A stretch of DNA of 16,413 nucleotides from Lunatibacter sp038209145 (GTDB taxonomy: Bacteria; Bacteroidota; Bacteroidia; Cytophagales; Cyclobacteriaceae), in the NCBI GenBank assembly GCA_038209145.1, contig JBBQXZ010000096.1, forward strand, positions 1 through 16,413, read 5' to 3'. The notes beneath the pieces are model-generated. The model did no database searches, was not told the origin of the DNA, and saw only the letters and a program-made list of their open reading frames with translations. Both the position numbers and the translations under genes were made by a program. Below are positions 7,692-15,173 of this stretch, one piece after another (the stretch's first letter is position 1; each line of letters opens with the position of its first letter).

Positions 7692-8549
7692 ATGTTTTTT
7701 TTCAAGACGCTCTCTTATCTGAATCTGTCCATTTTATACGTATTCAGCGATCTGCTTTACCTGATTGCTTATTATGTTGTGGGATATAGGAAGAAAGTAG
7801 TCCGGGAAAACCTGAAACAAGCCTTGCCGAATAAAACGGAAGTGCAAAGAAAGGCAATAGAGAAAAGATTTTTTAGAAATTTGACAGATTCTTTTGCCGA
7901 AACTATAAAACTATTGACCATGAATGAGCGCGAGTTGCAAAAGCGGTTCAAGATCATCAACCCTGAGTTGATCTCCGAAACCATCGCAAGTGGTAAAATA
8001 ATCATTGGGATGCAGGCGCATTTTTTCAACTGGGAAGGGCACGAACTGGCCATGAGTTCCAGAATCGGGCCGGTGTGTGAAGTGGTGTATCTAAAAATTT
8101 CAAATCCCTTTTTCAACCATTTTATGAAAACCCTTCGGAGTAGGTATGGAGCAACGTTGGTGGAAAGAAATTCTTTTACACGACATTTCATGGCCAACCG
8201 CCACACCCCGCGCCTGATCGTCTTGGCTGCCGACCAGCGCCCACAGTTTTCTGAGATAAGGTATTGGACCACGTTTATGGGCAGGGAAACGGCCTTTTTT
8301 GAGGGCGGAGAAAAGCTGGCAAAAAAATTTAACCACCCCGTTATTTATGGGGAAATCTCCAAACCAAAACGCGGGCATTATACCTTCAAATACAGGATTT
8401 TGAGTTCGCCTCCCTATGATGGCGACGCTGAACACAGCATTACGGAACTGTACGTTGATGCCGTAGAAGCCAACATACACCGTGAACCGGCACTGTATCT
8501 TTGGTCCCATAACCGGTGGAAAGAATCAAAAGTTGAAATGAAATCGTAA
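7692..8549 (+). CDS. LpxL/HtrB-type lysophospholipid / lipid A acyltransferase
   Basis: A 285-residue member of the lipid A biosynthesis (late) acyltransferase family, which transfers a fatty acyl chain to lipid A or a related lipid at the inner membrane. The catalytic H-x4-D/E motif is HFFNWE (His110, Glu115). Further family marks are a hydrophobic N-terminal anchor (residues about 7-31), RENLKQALP at 38-46, a mid-protein AADQRP, and the C-terminal WSHNRWK. Length is near the usual 290-310. The ATG at 7692 follows a 127-base divergent spacer shared with the sigma factor gene. The next gene, a helicase, starts 59 bases after the stop with no terminator between. Exact acyl acceptor and chain cannot be read; annotation in Bacteroidetes is usually just lysophospholipid acyltransferase. 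Confidence 0.92.
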   Translation: MFFFKTLSYLNLSILYVFSDLLYLIAYYVVGYRKKVVRENLKQALPNKTEVQRKAIEKRFFRNLTDSFAETIKLLTMNERELQKRFKIINPELISETIASGKIIIGMQAHFFNWEGHELAMSSRIGPVCEVVYLKISNPFFNHFMKTLRSRYGATLVERNSFTRHFMANRHTPRLIVLAADQRPQFSEIRYWTTFMGRETAFFEGGEKLAKKFNHPVIYGEISKPKRGHYTFKYRILSSPPYDGDAEHSITELYVDAVEANIHREPALYLWSHNRWKESKVEMKS

Positions 8550-8608
8550 CTTTGTCAAAGCAAACGGAATATAGACCTTTTCCGTCCGACGCTTAGAATG
8601 AAACTACC

Positions 8609-10864
8609 ATGATGGATTATTTGTCGAGTCTTAACCCACCCCAACGAGAAGCAGTAGAACATACAGATGGTCCGCTGATGATCATAGCGGGTGCGGGTTC
8701 TGGCAAAACACGCGTATTGACGATTAGAATTGCCCACCTTATCCACTCCAAAGGGATTGATCCCTTCAATATTTTGTCGCTTACCTTCACCAATAAAGCT
8801 GCGAGCGAAATGAAACACCGCATCGAGCAGCTGATTGGCCTGGAAGCCAGGAATACCTGGATGGGTACCTTCCATTCTACCTTTGCTAAAATCCTGCGCG
8901 TAGAAGCCGCCAAACTTGGCTATCCCTCAAACTTTACGATTTATGACTCCGAAGACAGCAAATCACTCATTAGGACTATCGTAAAAGAAAAAAAACTTGA
9001 CGACAAAGTCTACAAACCCAGCACGGTGTTGTCCAGAATATCCGGCGCAAAAAACAGGTTGATTTCCTGGCAAACCTATATCAATGATCCCCATGTACAG
9101 GCAGACGACGATACCGCCATGAAACCTAAAATGGGGGAGATTTACAAAACCTATCAGGAAAGGCTGTTTAAATCTTCAGCCATGGATTTTGACGACCTGC
9201 TGTTCAACACCAATGTGCTGTTCAGGGATCATGCGGACGTGCTCAATAAATACCAGCAGCGTTTCAAATACGTCATGGTAGATGAGTTTCAGGATACCAA
9301 CCTTTCCCAGTACCTCATCACCAAAAGGTTGGCGGCTGTACACCAGAACATCTGCATTGTGGGAGACGATGCCCAGAGTATCTATGCCTTCCGGGGTGCC
9401 AATATTCAAAACATCCTGAATTTTGAAAAGGATTATCCAGACCTGTTCGTTGTCAAGCTGGAACAAAACTACCGCTCCACCAAAAGCATCGTACATACAG
9501 CCAACTCCATCATTGCCAAAAACAAGGCCCAGCTAAAAAAGAATATCTGGACAGACAATGTAGACGGAGAACCTATCGAACTTATCAAAGCGGGATCCGA
9601 CAATGAGGAAGGAAGAATAGTGGCCACAACTATTTTTGAGCAAAAAAACAACCACCAACTCAAAAACAGGGACTTTGCCATCCTTTACCGGACTAACTCC
9701 CAATCCAGGGCAATGGAAGAAGCCCTTAGGAAGATGAACATCAACTACAGGATTGTCGGTGGTCTGTCCTTTTATCAGAGAAGGGAAATCAAGGACTTGA
9801 TGGCTTACCTCCGCTTTATAGTCAATCCTGCTGATGAGGAGGCCTTCAAGCGGGTGATCAATTATCCAAAAAGAGGAATTGGGGATACCAGTGTGGAAAA
9901 AATCATGATTGCGGCCTATGAACACGACATTTCTATATGGGAAGTAGTCAGCAATGGGAACAGCTTTCTGGCTGGAAGGGCTGCCGCTTCGGTGGAAGAT
10001 TTTTCGATCATGATCAAAAGCTTCGTGATAGAGATGGAACGGAAGGACGCATATGAAGTCGCCTCCAGCGTGGCCAAGCAATCCGGCATCCTGCGCGAAC
10101 TCTACGAGGACAAAACGATCGAAGGTCTCAACCGCTACGAAAACGTCCAGGAATTGCTCAACGCCATCAAAGAATACGTGGACAGTCCGGAGAATGAAGA
10201 CAAAAGCCTAGGCTCTTTCTTGCAGGAGATTGCCTTGCTTACGGATGAAGATCAGAACAAAAAGGATACCGATGTAGTCACCATGATGACTATCCACGCC
10301 TCCAAGGGGTTGGAATTTAAAAATGTATTCGTTGTAGGCATGGAAGAGGATCTTTTCCCGTCACAAATGATGATGCAGAGCCGGGAGGATTTGGAAGAGG
10401 AGCGGCGTCTTTTCTATGTCGCCGCAACAAGGGCAATGGAAAAACTGTTTTTGAGCTATGCAACTACCCGGTACAGATATGGCCGACTACTCAACTGTGA
10501 ACCAAGCCGGTTTTTGGAGGAAGTAGATCCTACCTACCTCAAAGTCAACAAAAAATTGGGCAGTCAGCTATCCAGTGGTAACAGCTTTCAGGACCGGGAG
10601 GGGCAAAACGGGTTTGTAGGAATTAAAAAACCGGCAGTAAGATCAGGTACCACGGCAAAGCTACATACGCCAAGTCCTGATTTCAAACCCTCCAATACCC
10701 ACAACCTGACCGAGGGGGCGAAGATAGAACACCCCAAGTTCGGTTTTGGTCATGTCCAAAAAATAGAAATGGAAGGAGCTAATAGAAAAGCATTTATACA
10801 TTTTGATAATTTTGGTGATAAAACTTTATTACTTAGCTTTGCAAAACTTAGAATAGTAGATTGA
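8609..10864 (+). CDS. uvrD: ATP-dependent 3'-5' DNA helicase, PcrA/UvrD type
   Basis: Superfamily 1A helicase that unwinds DNA in nucleotide excision and mismatch repair and clears recombination filaments. The 751 residues carry the full motif set: Q motif LNPPQREAV (8-16), Walker A AGAGSGKT (27-34), motif II DEFQDT (225-230), motif III GDDAQSIYAFRGA (from 252), motif IV QNYRST, motif V TIHASKGLEF (561-570) and motif VI RRLFYVAATRA (599-609). The C-terminus ends in a small domain (EHPKFGFGHVQKIE ... LLLSFAKLRIVD) like the Tudor-fold tail by which PcrA/UvrD binds RNA polymerase. Two ATGs lie side by side (8609, 8612); either would do. UvrD and PcrA cannot be told apart reliably from sequence here. 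Probably transcribed with the acyltransferase upstream. Confidence 0.97.
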   Translation: MMDYLSSLNPPQREAVEHTDGPLMIIAGAGSGKTRVLTIRIAHLIHSKGIDPFNILSLTFTNKAASEMKHRIEQLIGLEARNTWMGTFHSTFAKILRVEAAKLGYPSNFTIYDSEDSKSLIRTIVKEKKLDDKVYKPSTVLSRISGAKNRLISWQTYINDPHVQADDDTAMKPKMGEIYKTYQERLFKSSAMDFDDLLFNTNVLFRDHADVLNKYQQRFKYVMVDEFQDTNLSQYLITKRLAAVHQNICIVGDDAQSIYAFRGANIQNILNFEKDYPDLFVVKLEQNYRSTKSIVHTANSIIAKNKAQLKKNIWTDNVDGEPIELIKAGSDNEEGRIVATTIFEQKNNHQLKNRDFAILYRTNSQSRAMEEALRKMNINYRIVGGLSFYQRREIKDLMAYLRFIVNPADEEAFKRVINYPKRGIGDTSVEKIMIAAYEHDISIWEVVSNGNSFLAGRAAASVEDFSIMIKSFVIEMERKDAYEVASSVAKQSGILRELYEDKTIEGLNRYENVQELLNAIKEYVDSPENEDKSLGSFLQEIALLTDEDQNKKDTDVVTMMTIHASKGLEFKNVFVVGMEEDLFPSQMMMQSREDLEEERRLFYVAATRAMEKLFLSYATTRYRYGRLLNCEPSRFLEEVDPTYLKVNKKLGSQLSSGNSFQDREGQNGFVGIKKPAVRSGTTAKLHTPSPDFKPSNTHNLTEGAKIEHPKFGFGHVQKIEMEGANRKAFIHFDNFGDKTLLLSFAKLRIVD

Positions 10865-10996
10865 AGCCTTTGCCATATTTTATTGTAGATCGATACTGAT
10901 TTCCTGAATTTGAAGATTTTTAGTAATTTGAATCCGTCAGGGTCTAAAGTCATGTATGGTATGAACCTCACAGAAAAGCATTAAAACAAAATCATC

Positions 10997-11641
10997 TTGA
11001 AAGAATACGGAAAAAACATCCAAAAGCTGGTAGACTTCATCAAAACGGTCCCTTCCAAAGAAAAGCGAACTGAATACGCCTATGCCCTGGTGGAATTGAT
11101 GAAACAACTCAATCCCCAACTGAAGTCCGAAAGTGACCAGAAGCTATGGGATGATCTCTACATCATGTCCGACTTTGAGCTGGATGTGGAAGCCCCCTTT
11201 CCCATGCCCATGAAGGAGCTTCTGGGCAAAAGACCACAGCCGATAGGGTACTTGGAAGGTGAGGTGAAATTCAAGCATTACGGCAGAAACATCGAAAAAT
11301 TGATCGAGAAAGCCACTGAAATAGAGGATGATGAAGAACAGGAAGCTGCCATTATCTTCATTGGCCAGCTTATGCGCAGCTTTCACTCCACCTGGAACAG
11401 GGAAAACTTTGACGATGCCATCATCATTGACGACATCAAGATTCTATCCAAAGGCAAGCTTCACATAGACTTGGAAAAAGTGAAAGAAAACGGGCTCTTC
11501 GAGACAAGTACGCGTCGGGATTTCAAGCCGCCTTCTGTCGTTGAAAATGAAAACAGCTCGAACAACGCAAGGAGAAACTACAACAACGGAAACAACAAAC
11601 GCAGGAATACGGGACCCACTATCAAAAAAAGAAGAAATTAA
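10997..11641 (+). CDS. DUF4290 protein with basic Asn/Arg-rich tail
   Basis: A 214-residue protein of the DUF4290 family, found in Bacteroidetes and of unknown function. Family hallmarks are EYGKNIQKLVDF near the N-terminus (residues 3-14), LWDDLYIMSDFELDVEAPFP in the middle, HYGRNIEKLI, and STWNREN followed by DDIKILSKG. The tail (about 190-214) is rich in Asn, Arg and Lys (NNGNNKRRN, IKKRRN), looks disordered and could bind nucleic acid. The start is TTG at 10997: a stop lies five codons upstream, no ATG is available before the conserved EYG, and the next ATG is at residue 35. The stop overlaps the murA ATG (TAATG), so the two are translationally coupled; as I recall, this order is common in the phylum and hints at an envelope or cell-cycle link. 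Confidence 0.92.
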   Translation: MKEYGKNIQKLVDFIKTVPSKEKRTEYAYALVELMKQLNPQLKSESDQKLWDDLYIMSDFELDVEAPFPMPMKELLGKRPQPIGYLEGEVKFKHYGRNIEKLIEKATEIEDDEEQEAAIIFIGQLMRSFHSTWNRENFDDAIIIDDIKILSKGKLHIDLEKVKENGLFETSTRRDFKPPSVVENENSSNNARRNYNNGNNKRRNTGPTIKKRRN

Positions 11642-12948
11642 TGAGTTCATTCCGAGTTCAGGGAGGCATAAAATTAAAAGGGGAGATTACTCCACAAGGA
11701 GCAAAAAATGAAGCACTGCAGATTTTATGTGCCGTTCTGCTTACCCCTGAGACGGTTACCATCCATAATATACCCAATATCCGGGATGTAAATAAATTGA
11801 TCGAACTGCTCGCCGTCATGGGAGTAGCTGTCACGCAGATAGACAATGAATCCTATTCGTTCACAGCCTCTACCATAGACTTGGATTACCTGGATACACC
11901 GGATTTTTTACAGAAAGCCTCTGCCCTTAGGGGTTCCGTCATGATACTTGGTCCGCTGCTTGCCCGATTTGGTAAAGGTAAAATTTCCAAACCGGGTGGT
12001 GATAAAATTGGCAGGCGAAGGATGGACACCCATTTTACCGGTTTTCAGAAGCTGGGGGCTTCCTTTCATTACGACAAGAAAAAAGAAATTTACCACATTG
12101 ACGGCAGTCAGCTGAAAGGTTGTTACATGCTACTCGATGAGGCTTCTGTCACGGGTACGGCAAATATTGTCATGGCAGCTGTGCTGGCAGAAGGCATCAC
12201 CACCATCTACAATGCCGCCTGTGAACCCTACCTGCAACAGCTTTGTCAGATGCTTAATCGGATGGGCGCACAGATAACAGGTATTGGATCCAATTTATTG
12301 ACCATTACAGGAGTAAAAACGCTGGGAGGTACGGTGCATACCTTGCTTCCGGATATGATAGAGATCGGATCCTTTATTGGTCTGGCGGCCATGACCCAGT
12401 CCGAAATCACCATCAAAAATGTACAAGTGGAAAAGTTGGGCATAATCCCGGAGACCTTTCGCCGCATGGGCATCAAATTGGAAATCATCGGTGACGACAT
12501 CCATATTCCGGCTCAGAAACACTATGAGATAGAAACGTTTATTGATGGATCCATCCTTACCGTGGCCGATGCCATCTGGCCGGGTTTTACTCCCGATTTG
12601 TTGAGTATTATCCTGGTCGTTGCTACCCAGGCCAAAGGAACCGTATTGGTACATCAAAAAATGTTCGAAAGCCGTCTGTTTTTTGTGGATAAACTGATTG
12701 ACATGGGGGCACAGATTATCCTTTGCGACCCACATCGGGCCACTGTCATTGGCCTGGACAGGAAATACCCGCTACGGGGAATCCGCATGACATCGCCGGA
12801 CATACGTGCGGGTGTAGCCCTCCTTATTGCCGCTATGTCTGCCGAGGGCACTTCGGTTATTGAAAACGTGGAACAAATTGATCGGGGATACCAACAGATC
12901 GACCAGCGGCTTAATGCCCTCGGTGCCAAGATCGAACGGGTCGATTAG
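11641..12948 (+). CDS. murA: UDP-N-acetylglucosamine 1-carboxyvinyltransferase (Asp-type MurA)
   Basis: MurA moves enolpyruvate from PEP to UDP-GlcNAc, the first committed step of peptidoglycan synthesis, in the cytosol. The 435-residue enzyme has the N-terminal GAKNEAL with Lys22 and Asn23 (catalytic and UDP-GlcNAc contacts in E. coli MurA), the catalytic loop PGGDKIGRRRMDTHF at 118-132, PGFTPDL (the Asp here corresponds to Asp305 of E. coli) and SPDIRAG near the C-terminus (Arg397 equivalent). At the position of E. coli Cys115, the residue alkylated by fosfomycin, this enzyme has Asp121. Natural Cys-to-Asp MurAs, as in mycobacteria, are active and fosfomycin-resistant. The ATG overlaps the DUF4290 stop by one base; a perfect terminator follows the stop. 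Confidence 0.97.
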   Translation: MSSFRVQGGIKLKGEITPQGAKNEALQILCAVLLTPETVTIHNIPNIRDVNKLIELLAVMGVAVTQIDNESYSFTASTIDLDYLDTPDFLQKASALRGSVMILGPLLARFGKGKISKPGGDKIGRRRMDTHFTGFQKLGASFHYDKKKEIYHIDGSQLKGCYMLLDEASVTGTANIVMAAVLAEGITTIYNAACEPYLQQLCQMLNRMGAQITGIGSNLLTITGVKTLGGTVHTLLPDMIEIGSFIGLAAMTQSEITIKNVQVEKLGIIPETFRRMGIKLEIIGDDIHIPAQKHYEIETFIDGSILTVADAIWPGFTPDLLSIILVVATQAKGTVLVHQKMFESRLFFVDKLIDMGAQIILCDPHRATVIGLDRKYPLRGIRMTSPDIRAGVALLIAAMSAEGTSVIENVEQIDRGYQQIDQRLNALGAKIERVD

Positions 12949-12950
12949 TA

Positions 12951-12987
12951 AAGAATAAAACCGAGAAAGATTCTCGGTTTTATTCTT
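12951..12987. terminator. Perfect 17-bp terminator hairpin after murA
   Basis: AAGAATAAAACCGAGAA (12951-12967) and its exact reverse complement (12971-12987) enclose an AGA loop two bases after the murA stop. The right arm is T-rich and runs into more T, so it ends + strand transcription; the A-rich left arm means it could also work on the minus strand. Confidence 0.92.
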
Positions 12988-13110
12988 TTCTTTTAATATA
13001 CTGATTTTATAATTTTGTCGATTCATGCAATTAGCAGTCACATTGAGACCTAACGATGCTGCTTAATTTTTTTGTTTGAAATTCGATTAAAGAGTAAACC
13101 TTCTCTTTTT

Positions 13111-13166
13111 TAAACTTGCCGGCGTAAGCGTATTGGTAAGGGCGTACGAACGCAAGGATAAACTTG
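13111..13166. repeat. GC-rich 40-bp block between 8-bp direct repeats
   Basis: TAAACTTG occurs at 13111-13118 and again at 13159-13166. The 40 bases between have 23 G or C although the surroundings are strongly AT-rich, and include two starts of the form GGCGTA (13121 and 13141, 20 bases apart) and the palindrome CGTACG (13143-13148). It resembles an insertion scar or a binding site, but no known element is recognised. Confidence 0.5.
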
Positions 13167-13170
13167 TAGA

Positions 13171-13205
13171 TTATTAAAAGGATGAGGTTTGATGTCTTTT
13201 AATAA
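13171..13205. repeat. AT-rich 10-bp inverted repeat
   Basis: TTATTAAAAG (13171-13180) and CTTTTAATAA (13196-13205) are exact reverse complements around a 15-base loop. It could be an operator or a weak RNA hairpin; there is no T tract to call it a terminator. Confidence 0.5.
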
Positions 13206-13409
13206 AAATTTTGAATTTAAACTAGCGTATCAATCGAAATAAATTGGCAGTGGATGAGAGTACCTCATTGAAAGGAAAAATTGGCCACAATAAAACGAAC
13301 GCTGGAAATAATTTACAGACCCAGCCTTTTAGTTGACCATGCGGGGTAAGAATGGTTAATTTCTGGTTTAATGAATTTGAATGAATTTCTAATTTTAAAA
13401 CAAATGCCG

Positions 13410-13895
13410 ATGAGTAACCACGATATTCGCTGGGAGCAACGGTTCAACAATTTTATAAAAGCGTTGAACAAATTACAAGACGGTGTGAATTATATTCAGA
13501 ATAACGCTTTGGACGGGGATAATTCTGGAGAAAGTGAAGAAAATTCAGGCATGGTATTACATGACTTAATAAAGCAAGGATTAATTCAAAGATTCGAGGT
13601 TACTCATGAGTTGGCTTGGAATGTTATTAAAGATTATGCTGCATATCAGGGAAATCCTGAAATCAGCGGATCAAGAGATGCTTCCCGTGAAGGCTTTGCC
13701 ATAGGTTTGATTGATAATGGGGAAGTCTGGATGGAGATGATAAAAAGTCGCAATGAAACCTCACATACGTATAATGAAGGTACTGCAAAGGAAATATTTT
13801 CACATATAATAAAAAAATATCTACCCGCTTTTCGTTTATTCAGACAAAAAATGGAATCCATAAGAAGCGGAACACAAGGAAATATATTTACCTAA
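13410..13895 (+). CDS. HEPN-domain toxin, HI0074-like nucleotidyltransferase substrate-binding protein
   Basis: A 161-residue HEPN-fold protein of the HI0074 family, partner of the minimal nucleotidyltransferase that follows. In type VII toxin-antitoxin systems the HEPN protein is an RNase and the partner silences it by adding AMP to a Tyr in the motif R-x4-H-x-Y. That motif is present: RNETSHTY, Arg114, His119, Tyr121. The family start MSNHDIRWEQRFNNF fixes ATG 13410; a frame from 13371 and an ATG at 13404 are alternatives. Residues about 36-48 (DGDNSGESEENSG) are an acidic, probably flexible insertion. The stop overlaps the next ATG (TAATG). Base composition is low in GC (19 of 60 at 13741-13800, against 29 of 60 at 12361-12420 in murA), suggesting transfer. 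It could instead be a non-toxic substrate adaptor. Confidence 0.88.
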   Translation: MSNHDIRWEQRFNNFIKALNKLQDGVNYIQNNALDGDNSGESEENSGMVLHDLIKQGLIQRFEVTHELAWNVIKDYAAYQGNPEISGSRDASREGFAIGLIDNGEVWMEMIKSRNETSHTYNEGTAKEIFSHIIKKYLPAFRLFRQKMESIRSGTQGNIFT

Positions 13896-14200
13896 TGAAA
13901 CACGGGCTAGAAAAACATACCGTCGACGCCATTACCGACGTTTTTAAAAAATATCCGCAGATAACCTGTGCTATATTATATGGTTCTAGAGCTAAAGGAA
14001 ATTACCGCCCCAATTCGGACATTGACATCACGTTGAAAGGGGAGAAATTAGATTTATCAACCTTATTTAAAATAGAAATAACGTTGGACGATTTGCTTTT
14101 GCCTTACAAAATTGATTTGTCCAATTACCACAAAATTGAAAACAACGATCTGAAGGACCATATCAATCGAGTTGGGATTGCCTTTTACGAAAAAAAGTAA
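13895..14200 (+). CDS. MNT-type nucleotidyltransferase (HI0073-like antitoxin)
   Basis: A 101-residue minimal nucleotidyltransferase of the pol-beta superfamily. The active-site signature G-S-x10-D-x-D is complete: Gly30-Ser31, Asp42 and Asp44 in GSRAKGNYRPNSDID, with a likely third carboxylate at Asp74 (YKIDLS). Such MntA-type enzymes transfer AMP from ATP to their HEPN partner and thereby act as antitoxins in type VII systems. The ATG overlaps the stop of the HEPN gene by one base, so translation is coupled, and the order is toxin before antitoxin. The size is normal for the family. The alternative is an antibiotic nucleotidyltransferase domain, but this protein is too short and its HEPN neighbour argues against it. 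Confidence 0.9.
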   Translation: MKHGLEKHTVDAITDVFKKYPQITCAILYGSRAKGNYRPNSDIDITLKGEKLDLSTLFKIEITLDDLLLPYKIDLSNYHKIENNDLKDHINRVGIAFYEKK

Positions 14201-14441
14201 CTGAATGGAAAGAAACATCATAATCAGAAGCATGCTCGATTATTTGTGTACCTATTCTCAAAAATGGGCCATTTGAAAAATAAGGGAGATGAATAAGTTG
14301 TAGTGCTTTTAACTGACTACCAAAATAATACGGCATCGTCCCGATCAGTGTTGGATTATAAAAATGCAGGCAAAATGATTGTGGAAGAAAGACCACACCG
14401 AAATTTAATTTGAAAGAATTAATGCCCCCATCCATCACAAT
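14201..14441. other. Gene-free stretch between the MNT gene and the beta-barrel gene
   Basis: No confident gene is seen. The minus strand is open from 14474 to 14163 (about 104 codons; a GTG-ATG start at 14438 would give 91 residues rich in Phe, Leu and Tyr), but it overlaps the MNT gene and matches no family I know. A 23-codon + frame at 14205-14276 directly after the MNT gene is also unsupported. Confidence 0.5.
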
Positions 14442-14449
14442 TACCTTTG
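14442..14449 (+). promoter_or_regulatory. Bacteroidetes -7 promoter element of the beta-barrel gene
   Basis: TACCTTTG matches the -7 consensus TAnnTTTG exactly and would place the transcription start near 14456, leaving a leader of about 40 bases before ATG 14497. The -33 region has only a poor TTA-type match, so activity may depend on an activator. Confidence 0.45.
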
Positions 14450-14496
14450 GATTGATTATTGCTTTGAAGTTGGACTAAACCAACATATTATTAGCT

Positions 14497-14970
14497 ATGA
14501 AAAAATCAGTATTAATTTTTGCATTTGTGCTAACGGCAGCAATCGCTCAAGCACAGGAAAAAGGAGATGCCCGTGTACAGGTGGGCGGTGAATTTGGCTT
14601 TAATTCAGAGCTTTTCGGCATAAATCTGGGAGCAGAATATTTCGTTGTGGACCGGATATCCGCCGCACCGAATTTCTCCGTTTATTTCCCTGAATTTGGA
14701 AGGGCAAGTAACCTGAACGTTGACTTTAGGTATTACCTGACAGAAGGGATTTTACAATGGTATGGTCTGGCAGGTTTTACTAACAACTGGGCTACTGTGG
14801 AATATGACGGGAGCGGTAGCATCACTTCCAGCACCCAAGGAGCCAATATTGGAGTCGGTGGCGTGCTGAAGTTTAGCAACCGACTTGGGTTTAATCCTGA
14901 AATCAAATATCAGGCGCAGCGTGCCGGACAGGCGGTATTCCGATTGGGGCTGGTCTATTTTATCAATTGA
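14497..14970 (+). CDS. Small outer-membrane beta-barrel protein
   Basis: A 157-residue secreted protein. Residues 1-19 are a classical signal peptide (MKK, hydrophobic core LIFAFVLTAAIA, cleavage after AQA). The mature part alternates short strands of polar and aromatic or small residues (VQVGGEFGFNSE, GINLGAEYFV, NLNVDFRYYL, QWYGLAGFTNNW, GANIGVGGVLKF, GFNPEIKYQ, FRLGLVYF), consistent with a barrel of about eight strands of the OmpA/OmpX-like size class. The C-terminus is YFIN, so the usual terminal aromatic is two residues in. No catalytic motif is seen; pore, adhesion or structural roles are all open. It stands alone, with its own -7 element upstream and a terminator after the stop. Confidence 0.85.
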   Translation: MKKSVLIFAFVLTAAIAQAQEKGDARVQVGGEFGFNSELFGINLGAEYFVVDRISAAPNFSVYFPEFGRASNLNVDFRYYLTEGILQWYGLAGFTNNWATVEYDGSGSITSSTQGANIGVGGVLKFSNRLGFNPEIKYQAQRAGQAVFRLGLVYFIN

Positions 14971-14980
14971 AAATATTCTG

Positions 14981-15010
14981 GGGGATCAGACGTTGGTCCC
15001 CTTTTTTTTT
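14981..15010 (+). terminator. Rho-independent terminator after the beta-barrel gene
   Basis: GGGGATCA (14981-14988) pairs with TGGTCCCC (14994-15001) through seven Watson-Crick pairs and one G-T pair around the loop GACGT, followed by nine T residues. It lies 10 bases after the stop codon. Confidence 0.9.
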
Positions 15011-15173
15011 ACTCCGATTCTTAAATCTGAAACGACAAGGAGAACATAGCTGTGGATTTCTCAACGTGTGGTGAAACCATAAAAGGACAATCTCAAATAG
15101 GAGCTTCTACTTTGGAACAGCAGTAATAAATAGCCTGATTGTCAAGTCAATTCCATAAACTTTATCACTGAAA

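Larger units (their letters stand above)
12988..13409. other. AT-rich gene-free stretch before the HEPN-MNT pair
   Basis: No supportable gene lies here. It holds a perfect -7-like octamer TAATTTTG at 13010-13017 on the + strand without a clear -33 partner, a GC-rich 40-base block bounded by direct repeats (separate entry), and an AT-rich inverted repeat (separate entry). A 13-codon ATG frame begins at 13024-13025 but has no support. This region must hold the promoter of the HEPN-MNT operon, which I cannot place. Confidence 0.6.

Noticed and set aside
9533..10081. 182-codon minus-strand frame inside uvrD
   Set aside because: It lies wholly antisense to conserved helicase sequence and has no recognisable domain.
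12295..12735. 146-codon minus-strand frame inside murA
   Set aside because: It is antisense to conserved MurA and shows no domain or start context.
13171..13205. CRISPR or terminator reading of the AT-rich inverted repeat
   Set aside because: There is a single repeat pair, no spacer series and no T tract after the stem.
12988..13409. tRNA or attachment site at the island boundary
   Set aside because: No cloverleaf, T-loop consensus or duplicated tRNA end was found by reading both strands.
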